The notes beneath the pieces are model-generated. The model did no database searches. It was not told the DNA's origin and saw only the letters and a list, made by a program, of their open reading frames with translations. DNA of 64,000 bases, from assembly GCF_006228325.1 (NCBI RefSeq), contig NZ_CP040231.1:197001-261000 (forward strand), read 5' to 3'. The DNA comes from Streptococcus sp. 1643 (GTDB lineage Bacteria > Bacillota > Bacilli > Lactobacillales > Streptococcaceae). A program made the position numbers and the translations under genes. Below are positions 34,680 to 45,809 of the stretch, piece after piece (the first letter of the stretch is position 1; each line of letters begins with the position of its first letter).

Positions 34680-34909
34680 TGGTTCAATTATTATTCACTC
34701 TAAGTAGTCATATACTCTTTATTTATTTGAGTTTTTACCTTTTGAAGGATCTTGTAAGATGGGAAAAGGTTTTAAAAGTGACCGCTACTAACACAAAAAA
34801 AGTTCGTTTGTTGGTAGGCTTCTTTAGTATTGTAATGGGCTACATCTTGAGTTCATTCTTTATCAGTTTGTACCAACTGTGGCAAGAAGCACTTAGAGGA
34901 CTATTATAA
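34679..34909 (+). CDS. DUF1146-like small membrane protein
   Basis: A protein of 76 residues with two hydrophobic helices (about 4-24 and 44-66) separated by a basic loop ([16 protein letters not shown]). Length, topology and position directly before murA match the DUF1146/YwzB group, whose function is unknown. It is predicted to be translated from a leaderless mRNA, unlike murA, which has AAAGGAAAC upstream. Confidence 0.7.
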   Translation: MVQLLFTLSSHILFIYLSFYLLKDLVRWEKVLKVTATNTKKVRLLVGFFSIVMGYILSSFFISLYQLWQEALRGLL

Positions 34910-34932
34910 AATCAAAAGTAAAGGAAACAACT

Positions 34933-36216
34933 ATGGAAAAAATTGTGGTTCAAGGCGGGGATAATCGTCTGGTCGGGAGTGTGACGATCGAGGGAGCAAA
35001 GAATGCAGTCTTGCCTTTGTTGGCAGCGACTATTCTAGCAAGCAAGGGTAAGACAGTCTTGCAGAACGTCCCAATCTTGTCAGATGTTTTCACCATGAAT
35101 CAAGTAGTTCGTGGTCTGAATGCCAAGGTGGACTTTGATGAGGAAGCACATGTTGTCGAGGTTGATGCGACTGGTGACATCACAGAGGAGGCTCCATACA
35201 AGTATGTCAGCAAGATGCGTGCATCCATCGTTGTCTTGGGACCAATCCTTGCTCGTGTAGGCCATGCCAAAGTTTCTATGCCAGGGGGATGTACCATCGG
35301 GAGTCGTCCCATCGACCTTCACCTCAAAGGTTTGGAAGCTATGGGGGCAAAGATCACCCAGACAGCTGGTTACATCGAAGCTAAGGCAGAACGCCTGCAT
35401 GGCGCTCATATCTACATGGACTTTCCTAGTGTTGGCGCGACACAAAACCTGATGATGGCGGCAACTCTAGCTGACGGTGTGACGGTCATTGAAAATGCTG
35501 CGCGTGAGCCGGAAATTGTTGACCTCGCTATTCTCCTTAATGAGATGGGAGCTAAGGTCAAGGGAGCTGGTACCGAAACCATCACAGTGACTGGTGTCAA
35601 GGAACTCCATGGTACGACCCACAATGTGGTACAGGACCGTATCGAAGCTGGAACCTTTATGGTGGCGGCAGCCATGACTGGCGGTGATGTCCTCATTCGA
35701 GATGCAGTCTGGGAGCATAATCGTCCCTTGATTGCTAAACTCCTTGAAATGGGAGTTGAGGTAACGGAGGAGTCGGAAGGCATTCGTGTCCGTTCTCAAC
35801 TGGAAAATCTCAAGGCTGTTCATGTAAAAACCTTGCCGCACCCAGGATTCCCAACAGATATGCAGGCGCAATTTACAGCTCTGATGACAGTCGCAAAAGG
35901 GGAATCCACCATGGTGGAAACGGTGTTTGAGAATCGCTTCCAACACTTAGAAGAAATGCGCCGTATGGGCTTGCATTCAGAGATTATCCGTGACACAGCT
36001 CGTATTGTTGGGGGACAGGCTTTACAGGGGGCAGAAGTTCTATCAACGGACCTTCGTGCCAGTGCTGCCTTGATTTTGACAGGTCTGGTGGCGCAAGGAG
36101 AAACAGTTGTTGGTAAATTAGTCCACCTTGATAGAGGTTACTACCGTTTCCATGAGAAATTGGCTCAGCTAGGAGCGAAGATTCAGCGAATCGAGGCAAA
36201 TGATGAAGAAGAATAA
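34933..36216 (+). CDS. murA: UDP-N-acetylglucosamine 1-carboxyvinyltransferase
   Basis: A protein of 427 residues. [10 protein letters not shown] (catalytic Lys near 22) and [15 protein letters not shown] (catalytic, fosfomycin-reactive Cys near 119) are present. It catalyses the first committed step of peptidoglycan synthesis. Streptococci have two paralogues; the linkage to epuA-endA is that of the pneumococcal copy in this position. It overlaps epuA by 17 nt. Confidence 0.95.
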   Translation: MEKIVVQGGDNRLVGSVTIEGAKNAVLPLLAATILASKGKTVLQNVPILSDVFTMNQVVRGLNAKVDFDEEAHVVEVDATGDITEEAPYKYVSKMRASIVVLGPILARVGHAKVSMPGGCTIGSRPIDLHLKGLEAMGAKITQTAGYIEAKAERLHGAHIYMDFPSVGATQNLMMAATLADGVTVIENAAREPEIVDLAILLNEMGAKVKGAGTETITVTGVKELHGTTHNVVQDRIEAGTFMVAAAMTGGDVLIRDAVWEHNRPLIAKLLEMGVEVTEESEGIRVRSQLENLKAVHVKTLPHPGFPTDMQAQFTALMTVAKGESTMVETVFENRFQHLEEMRRMGLHSEIIRDTARIVGGQALQGAEVLSTDLRASAALILTGLVAQGETVVGKLVHLDRGYYRFHEKLAQLGAKIQRIEANDEEE

Positions 36217-36397
36217 AAACTTACGCTATGTACTCCGTCGTTTACTGTTGATTTTTATCGTACTATTGCTAGGCTTTCTGGCTTTAGGAATCGGCTTGAT
36301 GGTTGGCTATGGTATCCTAGGAAAGGGACAGGATCCATGGGCTATCTTGTCTCCAGCGAAATGGCAAGAATTGATTAGCAAATTTACAGGAAATTAG
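36200..36397 (+). CDS. epuA: EpuA, small membrane protein (DNA-directed RNA polymerase subunit beta/EpuA family)
   Basis: A protein of 65 residues (or 64 from the second ATG): a basic N-terminus, one strong transmembrane helix (about 14-42) and a short extracellular tail ending ...LISKFTGN. Known from S. pneumoniae as the small gene between murA and the competence nuclease gene endA. Its biochemical function is unclear. It is translated in overlap with murA. Confidence 0.85.
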   Translation: MMKKNKNLRYVLRRLLLIFIVLLLGFLALGIGLMVGYGILGKGQDPWAILSPAKWQELISKFTGN

Positions 36398-36418
36398 ACT
36401 GGGAGACCAGTCTTTTTC
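36397..36418 (+). terminator. Terminator between epuA and endA
   Basis: GACTGG-gaga-CCAGTC stem with TTTTT directly after it, starting at the last base of the epuA stop. No clear promoter follows, so it may act as a leaky attenuator for endA. Confidence 0.8.
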
Positions 36419-36437
36419 TAAAGAAATAAGGAGAAAA

Positions 36438-37262
36438 ATGGACAAAAAAACAAGACAAGCTCTGATAGGGTTACTTCTATTCTTACTCTTGGCTGCTGGA
36501 AGCTACTATATCAAGCAGATGCAGACAGCGCCAAACACCCCTAGAACCAAGGTTAGTCAGAAAAAACAAGCTTCAGAAGCTCCTAGTCAGGAGTTGGCAG
36601 AAAGTGTCTTAACTGAGTCGCTCAAAAACCAAATCAAGGGGGGACTCGAGTGGAATGGGGCAGGTGCCTTTGTCGTAAATGGCAATAAAACCAATCTAGA
36701 TGCCAAGGTTTCCAGCAAACCCTATGCGGATAATAAAACAAAGATAGTTGGAAAAGAAACAGTCCCAACTGTTGCCAATGCTCTCTTATCCAAAGCGACT
36801 CGGCAGTATAAAAATCGTGAAGAAACAGGCAACGGCTCAACCTCCTGGACGCCACCAGGATGGCATCAGGTCAAGAATCTAAAGGGAGTCTATACACATG
36901 CAGTTGATAGAGGACACCTGCTGGGCTATGCCTTGATAGGTGGATTAGATGGCTTTGATGCTTCTACCAGCAATCCCAAGAACATTGCAGTTCAGACGGC
37001 TTGGGCCAACCAGGCTCAGGCGGAAGATTCGACAGGGCAGAACTACTATGAGAGTCTGGTTAGGAAAGCCTTAGATCAGAATAAGAGAGTCCGTTATCGG
37101 GTAACTCTCCACTATGCTACGAATGAGAATTTGGTTCCATCTGCTTCACAAATTGAAGCCAAGTCTTCAGATGGGGAATTGGAATTCAACGTCCTGATTC
37201 CAAATGTTCAAAAGGGTATCCAGCTTGATTACCGAACAGGTCAGGTCACGGTGACAAACTAG
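36438..37262 (+). CDS. endA: DNA-entry nuclease EndA
   Basis: A protein of 274 residues: an uncleaved N-terminal signal anchor (about 9-26), then a DNA/RNA non-specific (beta-beta-alpha metal) endonuclease domain with the active-site motif [15 protein letters not shown] near residue 157. In pneumococcus it degrades one strand of incoming DNA during transformation and also neutrophil extracellular DNA. AAGGAG gives the start. Confidence 0.95.
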   Translation: MDKKTRQALIGLLLFLLLAAGSYYIKQMQTAPNTPRTKVSQKKQASEAPSQELAESVLTESLKNQIKGGLEWNGAGAFVVNGNKTNLDAKVSSKPYADNKTKIVGKETVPTVANALLSKATRQYKNREETGNGSTSWTPPGWHQVKNLKGVYTHAVDRGHLLGYALIGGLDGFDASTSNPKNIAVQTAWANQAQAEDSTGQNYYESLVRKALDQNKRVRYRVTLHYATNENLVPSASQIEAKSSDGELEFNVLIPNVQKGIQLDYRTGQVTVTN

Positions 37263-37274
37263 AGCCAATCTATT

Positions 37275-37325
37275 AAAGGAATAAAAATTGCTCCCTTGTC
37301 CGTCATTGATAAGGGAGCGATTGTA
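37275..37325 (-). terminator. Hairpin downstream of endA
   Basis: GCTCCCTT / AAGGGAGC inverted repeat. The only T-run follows it on the minus strand, so as a terminator it is better oriented for minus-strand RNA; for endA it may act as a 3' stabilising stem. Confidence 0.45.
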
Positions 37326-37402
37326 TAAATTAGAAAATAATGTGATTCCTAGGCCGATTTATGGTATAATGGAACACAAGATACTATTTTAGGAGAAAGA
37401 CC

Positions 37403-38734
37403 ATGGAAGACCCGAGCAGTCAGGATTTGTTACTGCAATTTGTACTTTTAGTTGTATTGACCTTGTTAAATGCTTTTTTCTCAGCCACTGAAATGGCAAT
37501 GGTGTCACTAAACCGTTCCCGAGTTGAGCAAAAAGCAGAAGAGGGAGACAAACGTTACGTCCGTTTGTTAAAGGTACTTGAAAATCCTAACCACTTTTTA
37601 TCAACCATTCAAGTCGGTATCACCTTGATCACGATCTTGTCAGGGGCAAAATTGGCAGATACACTTGGACAAGTAATTGCCTCTTGGATGGGGAATGGAG
37701 AAACAACTTATGCCATTGCAAGTTTCCTCTCTTTGGCATTCTTGACCTACATCTCTATTGTTTTTGGTGAACTCTATCCTAAACGGATTGCCCTTAATCT
37801 AAAAGATGCCTTAGCCATTCGCTCTGTTCCGATTATCATTGGGCTTGGGAAGATTGTCAGTCCCTTTGTCTGGTTGTTATCTGCTTCAACCAATCTCTTG
37901 AGTCGTTTAACGCCAATGACCTTTGATGATGCGGATGAAAAAATGACTCGAGATGAAATTGAGTACATGTTGACCAAAAGTGAGGAGACTTTGGATGCAG
38001 ACGAAATCGAGATGTTACAAGGGATCTTCTCTCTAGATGAGCTGATGGCGAGAGAAGTCATGGTTCCTCGGACAGATGCCTTTATGGTGGATATTCAGGA
38101 TGATAGTCAAACCATTATCCAAAGTATTTTAAAACAAAACTTTTCCCGTATCCCAGTTTATGATGGGGATAAGGACAATGTGATTGGTTTGATTCATACC
38201 AAGCGTTTGCTAAACGCTGCCTATGCAGATGGCTTTGAAAATATTGTCTGGAAGAAGATCTTACAAGATCCACTCTTTGTTCCTGAAACCATTTTTGTGG
38301 ATGACTTGCTAAAAGAATTGCGAAATACCCAAAGACAAATGGCCATTTTGCTCGATGAATATGGTGGTATGGCTGGTTTGGTAACTCTGGAAGATCTTTT
38401 AGAAGAGATTGTCGGTGAGATTGATGACGAGACCGATAGGGCAGAAATCGAAGTCCATCAAATCGGTGAGGACACCTATATTGCACAGGGAACCATGAAT
38501 CTTAACGACTTCAATAACTACTTTGGTGTCGAACTAGAAAGCGATGATGTGGATACCATCGCCGGTTATTATTTGACGGGTGTTGGTACGATTCCAACCA
38601 CTGAGAAAATCAGTTACCAACTGGTCAGTCAAAACAAGCAAGTCGTCCTGACCAACGATAAGGTGAAAAATGGACGTGTTACCAAGGTAAAAGTTCAAAT
38701 CACAGAACTAGAACCTGAAGAAGAAACAGAATAA
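37403..38734 (+). CDS. CNNM/CorC-HlyC family membrane protein with CBS domains
   Basis: A protein of 443 residues: a DUF21 transmembrane domain (three or four helices, about 10-160, [16 protein letters not shown] near the start), a pair of CBS domains (about 205-335; [34 protein letters not shown]) and a C-terminal CorC_HlyC transporter-associated domain. Homologues are linked to Mg2+ efflux; the name hemolysin is historical. It has its own TATAAT near 37363 and its own terminator. Confidence 0.88.
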   Translation: MEDPSSQDLLLQFVLLVVLTLLNAFFSATEMAMVSLNRSRVEQKAEEGDKRYVRLLKVLENPNHFLSTIQVGITLITILSGAKLADTLGQVIASWMGNGETTYAIASFLSLAFLTYISIVFGELYPKRIALNLKDALAIRSVPIIIGLGKIVSPFVWLLSASTNLLSRLTPMTFDDADEKMTRDEIEYMLTKSEETLDADEIEMLQGIFSLDELMAREVMVPRTDAFMVDIQDDSQTIIQSILKQNFSRIPVYDGDKDNVIGLIHTKRLLNAAYADGFENIVWKKILQDPLFVPETIFVDDLLKELRNTQRQMAILLDEYGGMAGLVTLEDLLEEIVGEIDDETDRAEIEVHQIGEDTYIAQGTMNLNDFNNYFGVELESDDVDTIAGYYLTGVGTIPTTEKISYQLVSQNKQVVLTNDKVKNGRVTKVKVQITELEPEEETE

Positions 38735-38761
38735 AGCAGTGACTTGAGTCACTGCTTTTTG
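38735..38761 (+). terminator. Terminator after the CBS protein gene
   Basis: AGCAGTGAC-ttga-GTCACTGCT followed by TTTTT. Confidence 0.92.
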
Positions 38762-38803
38762 TAAATCTAGATGGTAGGTTCAGTTATCCCCACTTATTAG
38801 GAA

Positions 38804-38834
38804 TAATAAAAAAGCCCGGTTTTACGAGCTTTTC
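38804..38834 (-). terminator. Terminator of the tRNA-Cys transcript
   Basis: On the minus strand AAAAGCTCG / CGGGCTTTT with one mismatch, then a T-run. Confidence 0.7.
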
Positions 38835-38867
38835 ATTTGGTTAATTCCTGTTAATTCAGGTACTGAA

Positions 38868-38938
38868 AGGCGGTAGACGGATTTGAACCGACGATCAAGC
38901 TTTTGCAGAGCCGTGCCTTACCACTTGGCTATACCGCC
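38868..38938 (-). tRNA. tRNA-Cys (anticodon GCA)
   Basis: A 71-nt cloverleaf on the minus strand: acceptor GGCGGTA / TACCGCC with discriminator U, D-arm, anticodon loop CTCTGCAAAAG with GCA, and T-loop GGTTCGAATCC. No CCA is encoded. U73 and the short length are normal for bacterial tRNA-Cys. A T-run terminator lies about 35 nt downstream. Confidence 0.96.
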
Positions 38939-39169
38939 TCAACGTTTATTATTATACCTTGAAAATCATTTCTCGTCAATAGTTTCTTATTCTAAAATCC
39001 AATTTAGGAAAACAGATGATGATCGAAGAAGTGAGAAAAAGCTTGTAAAAATCCCGTTCTAAAGAGGGTTGGACTAGAAAGTATTTCTTGCAGAAACAAA
39101 CAAAGAATGCAAGAATTTTGACAAATAGAAGTTTTTTGAGGAAATGCGCCTAAATATTCTGAAAATTCG
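38939..39169. other. Intergenic region without recognised feature
   Basis: This covers the stretch between tRNA-Cys and the ami promoter. It must hold the tRNA promoter on the minus strand. Otherwise I see no ORF with a ribosome site, no repeat and no convincing structured RNA. Confidence 0.5.
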
Positions 39170-39198
39170 TTTACTTTTTAAAAAATATATGTTATAAT
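39170..39198 (+). promoter_or_regulatory. ami operon promoter
   Basis: TTTACT (39170-39175), 17-nt spacer, TATAAT (39193-39198). AAGAGGAG before the amiA ATG is the ribosome site. Confidence 0.75.
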
Positions 39199-39236
39199 TT
39201 CCAATAAGCCTAAATTTTTCAAGAGGAGTTAAAAAC

Positions 39237-41216
39237 ATGAAAAAAAGTAGAGTATTTGTTGCAGCAGGAGTTGCTTTATTAGCAGCAGGAGTACTAGCTG
39301 CTTGCGGTTCTTCAAAATCATCTGATTCAACAGCGCCAAAAAATTATGGCTATATTTATTCAGCTGACCCAGAAACTTTGGATTACCTCATTTCAGGGAA
39401 ACAAAGTACTAAGGTTGCCACTTCAAATGGTATCGATGGTCTTTTCACAAACGACAAGTATGGGAACCTAGTCCCTGCAGTTGCAGAAGACTGGTCAGTT
39501 TCAAAAGATGGTTTGACTTATACCTACAAGATTCGTAAAGGTGTCAAATGGATGACATCAGATGGCGAAGAGTATGCTGAAGTGACAGCTAAAGACTTTG
39601 TAAATGGCTTGAAACACGCAACTGATAACAAGTCTGAAGCACTTTATCTAGCAGAAGATTCAGTTAAAGGTCTAGCTGACTATAAAGCTGGAAACAATAA
39701 AGATTTTGCTTCAGTCGGTGTAAAAGCAGTTGATGATTATACCCTTGAATACACTTTGAACAAACCAGAACCATACTGGAACTCTAAGCTAGCCTACTCA
39801 ATCTTCTGGCCATTGAACGAAGATTTTGAAAAATCAAAAGGGGCTGACTTTGCCAAAGCAACTGACCCTACATCATTGCTTTACAATGGTCCGTTCTTAC
39901 TGAAAGGTTTGACTGCTAAATCTTCTATTGAGTTCGCTAAGAATGAAAACTACTGGGACAAAGATAATGTTCACATTGATAAAGTAACCCTTGCTTTCTA
40001 TGATGGATCAGACCAAGAGTCTCTTGAACGTAACTTTACAAGTGGAGCTTATAGCTATGCTCGTCTCTTCCCAACAAGTTCAAACTACTCTAAGGTAGAA
40101 GAAACATACAAAGACAATATCTACTACACTCCATCAGGACCTGGTATTGCTGGTTTGGGTGTGAATATTGACCGTCAAGGTTACAAATACACTTCTAAAA
40201 CAACTGATGAAGAGAAGACTTCTACCAAGAAAGCCCTTCTTAACAAGGACTTCCGTCAGGCTTTGAACTTCGCCTTTGAGCGTACTTCTTACTCAGCACA
40301 AATTAATGGTAAAGAAGGTGCTCCTCTTGCAGTTCGTAACCTCTTTGTGAAACCAGGTTTTGTCTCTGCAGGTGAAAAAACTTTCGGTGACTTGGTAACT
40401 GAAAAGATGGCTGCTTACGGTGATGAGTGGAAGAATGTTAACTTTGCGGATGGTCAAGATGGACTCTTCAACGCCGATAAAGCCAAAGCTGAATTTGCCA
40501 AAGCTAAGACTGCTTTGGAAGCAGAAGGTGTGAAATTCCCTATCCACTTGGATATTCCAGTTGACCAAACAAATAAGGGTCTTATTGCTCGTATTCAATC
40601 CTTCAAACAATCCGTTGAAACAGTACTTGGTGAAGGAAACGTAGTCATTGATATTCAACAAATTTCTAAAGATGAGTTGCACAATATCACATACTATGCC
40701 GCAAACGCTGCAGCAGAAGATTGGGATCTCTCAGGAGCAGTTGGATGGAGCCCAGACTATGAAGATCCATCAACTTACCTTGATATCTTGAAAACAACTA
40801 ACAGCGAACAAACAAAAACTTACATGGGTTATGATGATCCAGCAAATGCAGCAGCTGCCCAAGTTGGTTTGAAGGAATACGATAAGTTAGTTGATGAAGC
40901 TGCAAAAGAAACCAATGACTTGAATGTGCGTTATGAAAAATATGCGGCTGCTCAAGCTTGGTTGACAGACAGCTCCCTCTTCTTGCCAGCTATGTCATCA
41001 AGTGGTGCTGCACCATTCATTTCTCGTGTTGTACCATTCACAGCATCATACAGCCAATCTGGAGATAAGGGCTCAGACGTATACTTCAAGTATATTCAGT
41101 TACAAGATAAGGTTGTAACAAAAGCTGACTATGAACAAGCTCGTGAAAAATGGCTCAAAGAGAAAAAAGAATCAAACGAAAAAGTTCAAAAAGAATTGGC
41201 TAATCACGTTAAATAA
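39237..41216 (+). CDS. amiA: Oligopeptide-binding lipoprotein AmiA
   Basis: A lipoprotein of 659 residues: signal peptide with lipobox LAAC (Cys near 23), then a family 5 solute-binding protein (YSADPETLDYL at the start of the mature domain, FRQALNFAFERTSY midway). It captures oligopeptides at the cell surface for the AmiCDEF importer, which also takes up peptide pheromones in streptococci. A hairpin follows the gene and probably reduces transcription of the membrane components. Confidence 0.94.
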   Translation: MKKSRVFVAAGVALLAAGVLAACGSSKSSDSTAPKNYGYIYSADPETLDYLISGKQSTKVATSNGIDGLFTNDKYGNLVPAVAEDWSVSKDGLTYTYKIRKGVKWMTSDGEEYAEVTAKDFVNGLKHATDNKSEALYLAEDSVKGLADYKAGNNKDFASVGVKAVDDYTLEYTLNKPEPYWNSKLAYSIFWPLNEDFEKSKGADFAKATDPTSLLYNGPFLLKGLTAKSSIEFAKNENYWDKDNVHIDKVTLAFYDGSDQESLERNFTSGAYSYARLFPTSSNYSKVEETYKDNIYYTPSGPGIAGLGVNIDRQGYKYTSKTTDEEKTSTKKALLNKDFRQALNFAFERTSYSAQINGKEGAPLAVRNLFVKPGFVSAGEKTFGDLVTEKMAAYGDEWKNVNFADGQDGLFNADKAKAEFAKAKTALEAEGVKFPIHLDIPVDQTNKGLIARIQSFKQSVETVLGEGNVVIDIQQISKDELHNITYYAANAAAEDWDLSGAVGWSPDYEDPSTYLDILKTTNSEQTKTYMGYDDPANAAAAQVGLKEYDKLVDEAAKETNDLNVRYEKYAAAQAWLTDSSLFLPAMSSSGAAPFISRVVPFTASYSQSGDKGSDVYFKYIQLQDKVVTKADYEQAREKWLKEKKESNEKVQKELANHVK

Positions 41217-41224
41217 ATAACTCT

Positions 41225-41266
41225 CAAGAGAACTTTCTCTCCATGAGGAGAAGGTTCTTTTGGGAT
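41225..41266 (+). terminator. Attenuating hairpin between amiA and amiC
   Basis: AGAACTTTCTC-tccatga-GGAGAAGGTTCT (with G-U pairs), followed by only four T. An imperfect terminator fits the need for more binding protein than permease. Confidence 0.65.
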
Positions 41267-41282
41267 TTTAAAAGGAAACGAT

Positions 41283-42779
41283 ATGAAGAAATATATTTTT
41301 ATGCGTGTATTGCGTTCATTGTTGTCTATTTTCTTGGTGACAACCTTGACCTACACAATAATTTATACGATGGTTCCTCGAAAATTGATTTTCAAGCAGG
41401 ATACCAACTATAACAAGATTGCAACGACGCCGGACAAGCGGGATAATTATGAAAATACCGTTTATGAACGGATGGGCTATATCGAGTACTACGATACCAA
41501 AGAGTTGCAAGAAAGAGCGAGCACAATGGACTCATCCGTAACAGTGGATGCCAATGATACTAATAAGGCAATCTACGAAAAATACATCAACCAACTAGGA
41601 AATGGTTGGACACTTGGTGTGTTCTCAGAAAGTGGTCAATTCTATGCTACGCGTGAAATTCCGATTTTTGAACGTGTTTTCAAATTCTATGCGAACTTGA
41701 TTGATATTGATCATCCAAATAAGATTCAAGACCCTGAAAATCCAAACTTGCAACGTTATCTTCGTTTTGAAAATGACCCTGCTATCGGTTGGTCATTGGT
41801 TGGTTCAGGTACAAAACATAAATACCTTTTGTATTTCAACAATCAATTCCCATTTGTACACCAAAACTTTGTGAACATTAACTTGGGAGATTCTTACCCA
41901 ACTTATGCAAACACACCAGTGCTTCAAGTTATCACACAAGGTCAGGGACAAACTAAGACATCAGAAGTTCAATTCCCTACAGGTAAAAAGACTTCATCTG
42001 TAGATATTTACTCTCGTACCTACAAATCTCCAAGTCAAGCAGATGCGCGTGAGGTAGCCAACTATGGTAAAGATGATCCATATACAGCTACAGAAAGCAA
42101 TTATCAATATCCATCAATGATTGCAAGCTCAGCGGTTGCTGGTTTGATCGGTTTGATTATTTCGTATGCGATTGCGATTCCACTTGGATCTGCCATGGCT
42201 CGCCACAAGAATACTTGGATTGATAGCTTCTCGACAGGTGCTCTTACCTTCTTGCTTGCCCTTCCAACGATTGCCTTGGTTTATATCGTGCGTTTGATTG
42301 GCTCATCTATTGGTCTGCCTGATTCATTCCCTATCTTGGGGGCTGGAGATTGGCGTTCATATGTCTTGCCAGCAGTCATTCTAGGTTTGTTGGGTGCGCC
42401 AAGTACAGCTATCTGGATTCGTCGTTACATGATCGACTTGCAATCTCAGGACTTCGTTCGTTTTGCTCGTGCAAAAGGTTTGTCTGAAAAAGAAATTTCA
42501 AATAAACACATCTTTAAAAATGCCATGGTTCCTTTGGTTTCAGGTATTCCTGGTGCCGTAATCGGGGTTATCGGTGGTGCAACATTGACAGAAACAGTCT
42601 TCGCTTTCCCAGGTATGGGTAAAATGTTGATTGACTCTGTTAAGGCATCAAATAACTCAATGGTAGTTGGTCTTGTCTTCATCTTCACATGTATTTCTAT
42701 CTTCTCACTCTTTGTAGGAGACATCTGGATGACCATGCTTGACCCACGTATTAAATTGACAGAGAAAGGAGGCAAATAA
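41283..42779 (+). CDS. amiC: Oligopeptide ABC transporter permease AmiC
   Basis: A permease of 498 residues: one N-terminal helix, a large extracellular insertion (about 40-275) typical of streptococcal AmiC, then five helices with the ATPase-contact loop EAA-like segment [15 protein letters not shown] near residue 392. It forms the membrane channel with AmiD. It overlaps amiD by one base (TAATG). Confidence 0.95.
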   Translation: MKKYIFMRVLRSLLSIFLVTTLTYTIIYTMVPRKLIFKQDTNYNKIATTPDKRDNYENTVYERMGYIEYYDTKELQERASTMDSSVTVDANDTNKAIYEKYINQLGNGWTLGVFSESGQFYATREIPIFERVFKFYANLIDIDHPNKIQDPENPNLQRYLRFENDPAIGWSLVGSGTKHKYLLYFNNQFPFVHQNFVNINLGDSYPTYANTPVLQVITQGQGQTKTSEVQFPTGKKTSSVDIYSRTYKSPSQADAREVANYGKDDPYTATESNYQYPSMIASSAVAGLIGLIISYAIAIPLGSAMARHKNTWIDSFSTGALTFLLALPTIALVYIVRLIGSSIGLPDSFPILGAGDWRSYVLPAVILGLLGAPSTAIWIRRYMIDLQSQDFVRFARAKGLSEKEISNKHIFKNAMVPLVSGIPGAVIGVIGGATLTETVFAFPGMGKMLIDSVKASNNSMVVGLVFIFTCISIFSLFVGDIWMTMLDPRIKLTEKGGK

Positions 42780-43705
42780 TGTCAACAATCGATAAAGAAA
42801 AATTTCAGTTCGTAAAACGTGACGATTTTGCCTCTGAAACAATTGATGCTCCTGCCTATTCATACTGGGGTTCTGTATTTAGACAATTTCTAAAGAAAAA
42901 ATCAACCGTCTTTATGCTAGGAATTTTGGTTGCCATTATTTTGATGAGCTTTATTTACCCAATGTTCTCAGATTTTGACTTCAACGATGTAAGTAAGGTC
43001 AATGACTTCTCTGCTCGTTTTATCAAGCCCAATGCTGAACATTGGTTTGGTACAGATAGCAATGGTAAATCCTTGTTTGATGGGGTTTGGTTTGGTGCGC
43101 GTAATTCAATTCTTATCTCTGTAATTGCCACTTTTATCAACCTTGTGATCGGGGTTATTGTTGGTGGAATTTGGGGGATTTCAAAATCCGTTGACCGCGT
43201 CATGATGGAAGTTTATAACATTATTTCAAACATTCCATCTCTCTTGATTGTCATTGTCTTGACTTACTCAATTGGTGCTGGTTTCTGGAATTTGATTTTT
43301 GCCATGAGTGTGACAACTTGGATTGGGATTGCTTATATGATTCGTATCCAAATCATGCGTTACCGTGACTTGGAATACAACCTTGCTTCTCAAACACTTG
43401 GAACACCAACCTTTAAAATCATTGTTAAAAACATCATGCCGCAATTGGTATCTGTTATTGTTTCTACAATGACCTTGATGTTGCCAAGCTTTATCTCTTA
43501 TGAAGCCTTCCTTTCCTTCTTTGGATTGGGACTGCCTGTAACAGTGCCAAGTTTGGGACGTTTGATCTCAGATTACTCACAAAACGTTACGACCAACGCT
43601 TACTTGTTCTGGATTCCATTGACTACCTTGATTTTGGTATCTCTATCTCTTTTTGTTGTTGGTCAAAACCTAGCGGATGCTAGTGATCCACGTACACATA
43701 GATAG
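42779..43705 (+). CDS. amiD: Oligopeptide ABC transporter permease AmiD
   Basis: A permease of 308 residues, OppC type: six hydrophobic segments and the coupling loop [22 protein letters not shown] near residue 197. It is the partner of AmiC in the membrane. Spacing of 8 nt to amiE with a GGAG ribosome site indicates one operon. Confidence 0.95.
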   Translation: MSTIDKEKFQFVKRDDFASETIDAPAYSYWGSVFRQFLKKKSTVFMLGILVAIILMSFIYPMFSDFDFNDVSKVNDFSARFIKPNAEHWFGTDSNGKSLFDGVWFGARNSILISVIATFINLVIGVIVGGIWGISKSVDRVMMEVYNIISNIPSLLIVIVLTYSIGAGFWNLIFAMSVTTWIGIAYMIRIQIMRYRDLEYNLASQTLGTPTFKIIVKNIMPQLVSVIVSTMTLMLPSFISYEAFLSFFGLGLPVTVPSLGRLISDYSQNVTTNAYLFWIPLTTLILVSLSLFVVGQNLADASDPRTHR

Positions 43706-43713
43706 GAGTAGAC

Positions 43714-44781
43714 ATGACAAAAGAAAGTAATGTAATTTTGACTGCTCGCGATATTGTCGTGGAATTTGACGTTCGTGACAAAGTTCTGACGGCTATCCGA
43801 GGAGTTTCTCTGGACCTGATTGAAGGAGAAGTTCTTGCCTTGGTAGGTGAGTCCGGTTCTGGTAAATCTGTTTTAACAAAAACCTTTACAGGGATGTTAG
43901 AAGACAATGGACGTATTGCCCAAGGAAGCATCGACTATCGTGGACAAGACTTGACCGCTCTTACTTCTAACAAGGAATGGGAGAAGATTCGTGGAGCTAA
44001 AATTGCGACCATCTTCCAAGATCCTATGACAAGTTTGGACCCAATCAATACAATCGGTAGCCAAATCACTGAAGTGATCGTTAAACACCAAGGGAAAACA
44101 GCTAAGGAAGCCAAAGAGATGGCAATCGACTATATGAACAAGGTCGGAATCCCAGATGCTGAAAAACGTTTTGAAGAGTATCCTTTCCAATATTCTGGAG
44201 GGATGCGCCAACGTATCGTTATTGCGATTGCCCTTGCCTGTCGTCCAGATATCTTGATCTGTGACGAGCCAACAACGGCCCTTGATGTAACAATTCAAGC
44301 GCAAATCATTGATTTGCTTAAAACCTTGCAAAATGAGTACCACTTTACCATTATCTTCATCACCCATGACCTTGGTGTGGTAGCAAGTATTGCCGATAAG
44401 GTAGCGGTTATGTATGCTGGTGAAATTGTAGAATACGGTACTGTTGAGGAAGTCTTCTACGATCCACGTCATCCATATACTTGGAGTCTCTTGTCTAGCT
44501 TGCCACAGCTTGCTGATGATAAAGGGGAATTGTACTCTATCCCAGGAACACCACCGTCTCTTTATACTGAGTTGAAAGGTGATGCCTTTGCCCTTCGTTC
44601 AGATTATGCGATGCAAATTGACTTTGAACAGAAAGCACCTAAGTTTTCAGTCACTGATACCCACTGGGCTAAGACTTGGTTGCTTCATGAGAATGCTCCT
44701 AAAGTTGAAAAACCTGGAGTCATTGCAGATTTGCATGACAAGATTCGTGATAAAATGGGCTTTGCTCATCTAGAAGACTAG
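43714..44781 (+). CDS. amiE: Oligopeptide ABC transporter ATP-binding protein AmiE
   Basis: An ATPase of 355 residues: Walker A GESGSGKS near residue 47, signature YSGGMRQR near 164, Walker [13 protein letters not shown] near 184 and the OppD-type C-terminal extension after HPYTW. It forms a heterodimeric motor with AmiF. Confidence 0.96.
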   Translation: MTKESNVILTARDIVVEFDVRDKVLTAIRGVSLDLIEGEVLALVGESGSGKSVLTKTFTGMLEDNGRIAQGSIDYRGQDLTALTSNKEWEKIRGAKIATIFQDPMTSLDPINTIGSQITEVIVKHQGKTAKEAKEMAIDYMNKVGIPDAEKRFEEYPFQYSGGMRQRIVIAIALACRPDILICDEPTTALDVTIQAQIIDLLKTLQNEYHFTIIFITHDLGVVASIADKVAVMYAGEIVEYGTVEEVFYDPRHPYTWSLLSSLPQLADDKGELYSIPGTPPSLYTELKGDAFALRSDYAMQIDFEQKAPKFSVTDTHWAKTWLLHENAPKVEKPGVIADLHDKIRDKMGFAHLED

Positions 44782-44791
44782 GAGGAAGGAA

Positions 44792-45721
44792 ATGTCTGAA
44801 AAATTAGTAGAAATTAAAGATTTAGAAATTTCCTTCGGTGAAGGAAGTAAGAAGTTTGTCGCGGTTAAAAACGCCAACTTCTTTATCAACAAGGGAGAAA
44901 CCTTCTCTCTTGTTGGTGAGTCTGGTAGTGGGAAAACAACGATTGGTCGTGCCATTATTGGTCTAAATAATACTAGTAAAGGTGAGATCATCTTTGATGG
45001 TCATAAAATTAATGGGAAAAAATCTCATAAGGAATCATCAGACTTGATCCGTCGTATCCAGATGATTTTCCAGGACCCTGCAGCTAGCTTGAATGAGCGT
45101 GCAACAGTTGACTATATTATCTCTGAAGGTCTTTACAACTACCATTTGTTCAAAGACGAAGAAGATCGAAAAGAAAAAGTTCAAAAGATGATTCATGAAG
45201 TTGGACTTTTGAAAGAACACTTAACCCGTTATCCACACGAGTTTTCTGGTGGTCAACGCCAGCGTATCGGGATTGCCCGTGCCCTTGTGATGGAACCTGA
45301 TTTCGTTATTGCGGATGAGCCAATTTCAGCCTTGGACGTATCAGTACGTGCGCAAGTCTTGAACTTACTCAAGAAGTTCCAAAAAGAGTTGGGATTGACC
45401 TATCTCTTTATCGCGCATGACTTGTCAGTTGTTCGCTTTATCTCAGATCGTATCGCGGTTATCTATAAGGGAGTTATCGTCGAGGTGGCGGAGACAGAGG
45501 AGTTGTTTAACAATCCTGTCCACCCATACACTCAAGCGCTTCTATCTGCTGTACCAATTCCAGATCCAATCTTGGAACGCAAGAAGGTCTTGAAAGTTTA
45601 CGATCCTGACCAACATGACTATGAGACAGACAAGCCATCTATGGTAGAAATTCGTCCAGGTCACTATGTTTGGGCTAACCAAGCAGAAGTTGCTCGATAC
45701 AAAGAAGCTCTTAAAAAATAA
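44792..45721 (+). CDS. amiF: Oligopeptide ABC transporter ATP-binding protein AmiF
   Basis: An ATPase of 309 residues: Walker [10 protein letters not shown] near residue 45, signature FSGGQRQR near 152 and Walker [13 protein letters not shown]. It completes the ami operon. AGGAGGAA is the ribosome site, and a strong terminator follows. Confidence 0.96.
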   Translation: MSEKLVEIKDLEISFGEGSKKFVAVKNANFFINKGETFSLVGESGSGKTTIGRAIIGLNNTSKGEIIFDGHKINGKKSHKESSDLIRRIQMIFQDPAASLNERATVDYIISEGLYNYHLFKDEEDRKEKVQKMIHEVGLLKEHLTRYPHEFSGGQRQRIGIARALVMEPDFVIADEPISALDVSVRAQVLNLLKKFQKELGLTYLFIAHDLSVVRFISDRIAVIYKGVIVEVAETEELFNNPVHPYTQALLSAVPIPDPILERKKVLKVYDPDQHDYETDKPSMVEIRPGHYVWANQAEVARYKEALKK

Positions 45722-45730
45722 ACAGACTAA

Positions 45731-45758
45731 GAGAGGACCGAAAGGTCTTCTCATTTTT
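45731..45758 (+). terminator. ami operon terminator
   Basis: GAGAGGACC-gaa-AGGTCTTCTC followed by ATTTTT. Confidence 0.9.
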
Positions 45759-45763
45759 AATAG

Positions 45764-45800
45764 AAAAATTCCCCTTTTACTTGCTTGTAAAAGGGGAATT
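45764..45800 (-). terminator. trkH terminator
   Basis: AATTCCCCTTTTAC / GTAAAAGGGGAATT, a perfect 14-bp stem; on the minus strand it is followed by TTTT. Confidence 0.9.
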
Positions 45801-45809
45801 GTATTGTAA

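Noticed and set aside
43897..44472. Open frame of 191 codons opposite amiE
   Set aside because: No ribosome site, lies wholly inside a certain gene, and its composition is that of an antisense shadow.
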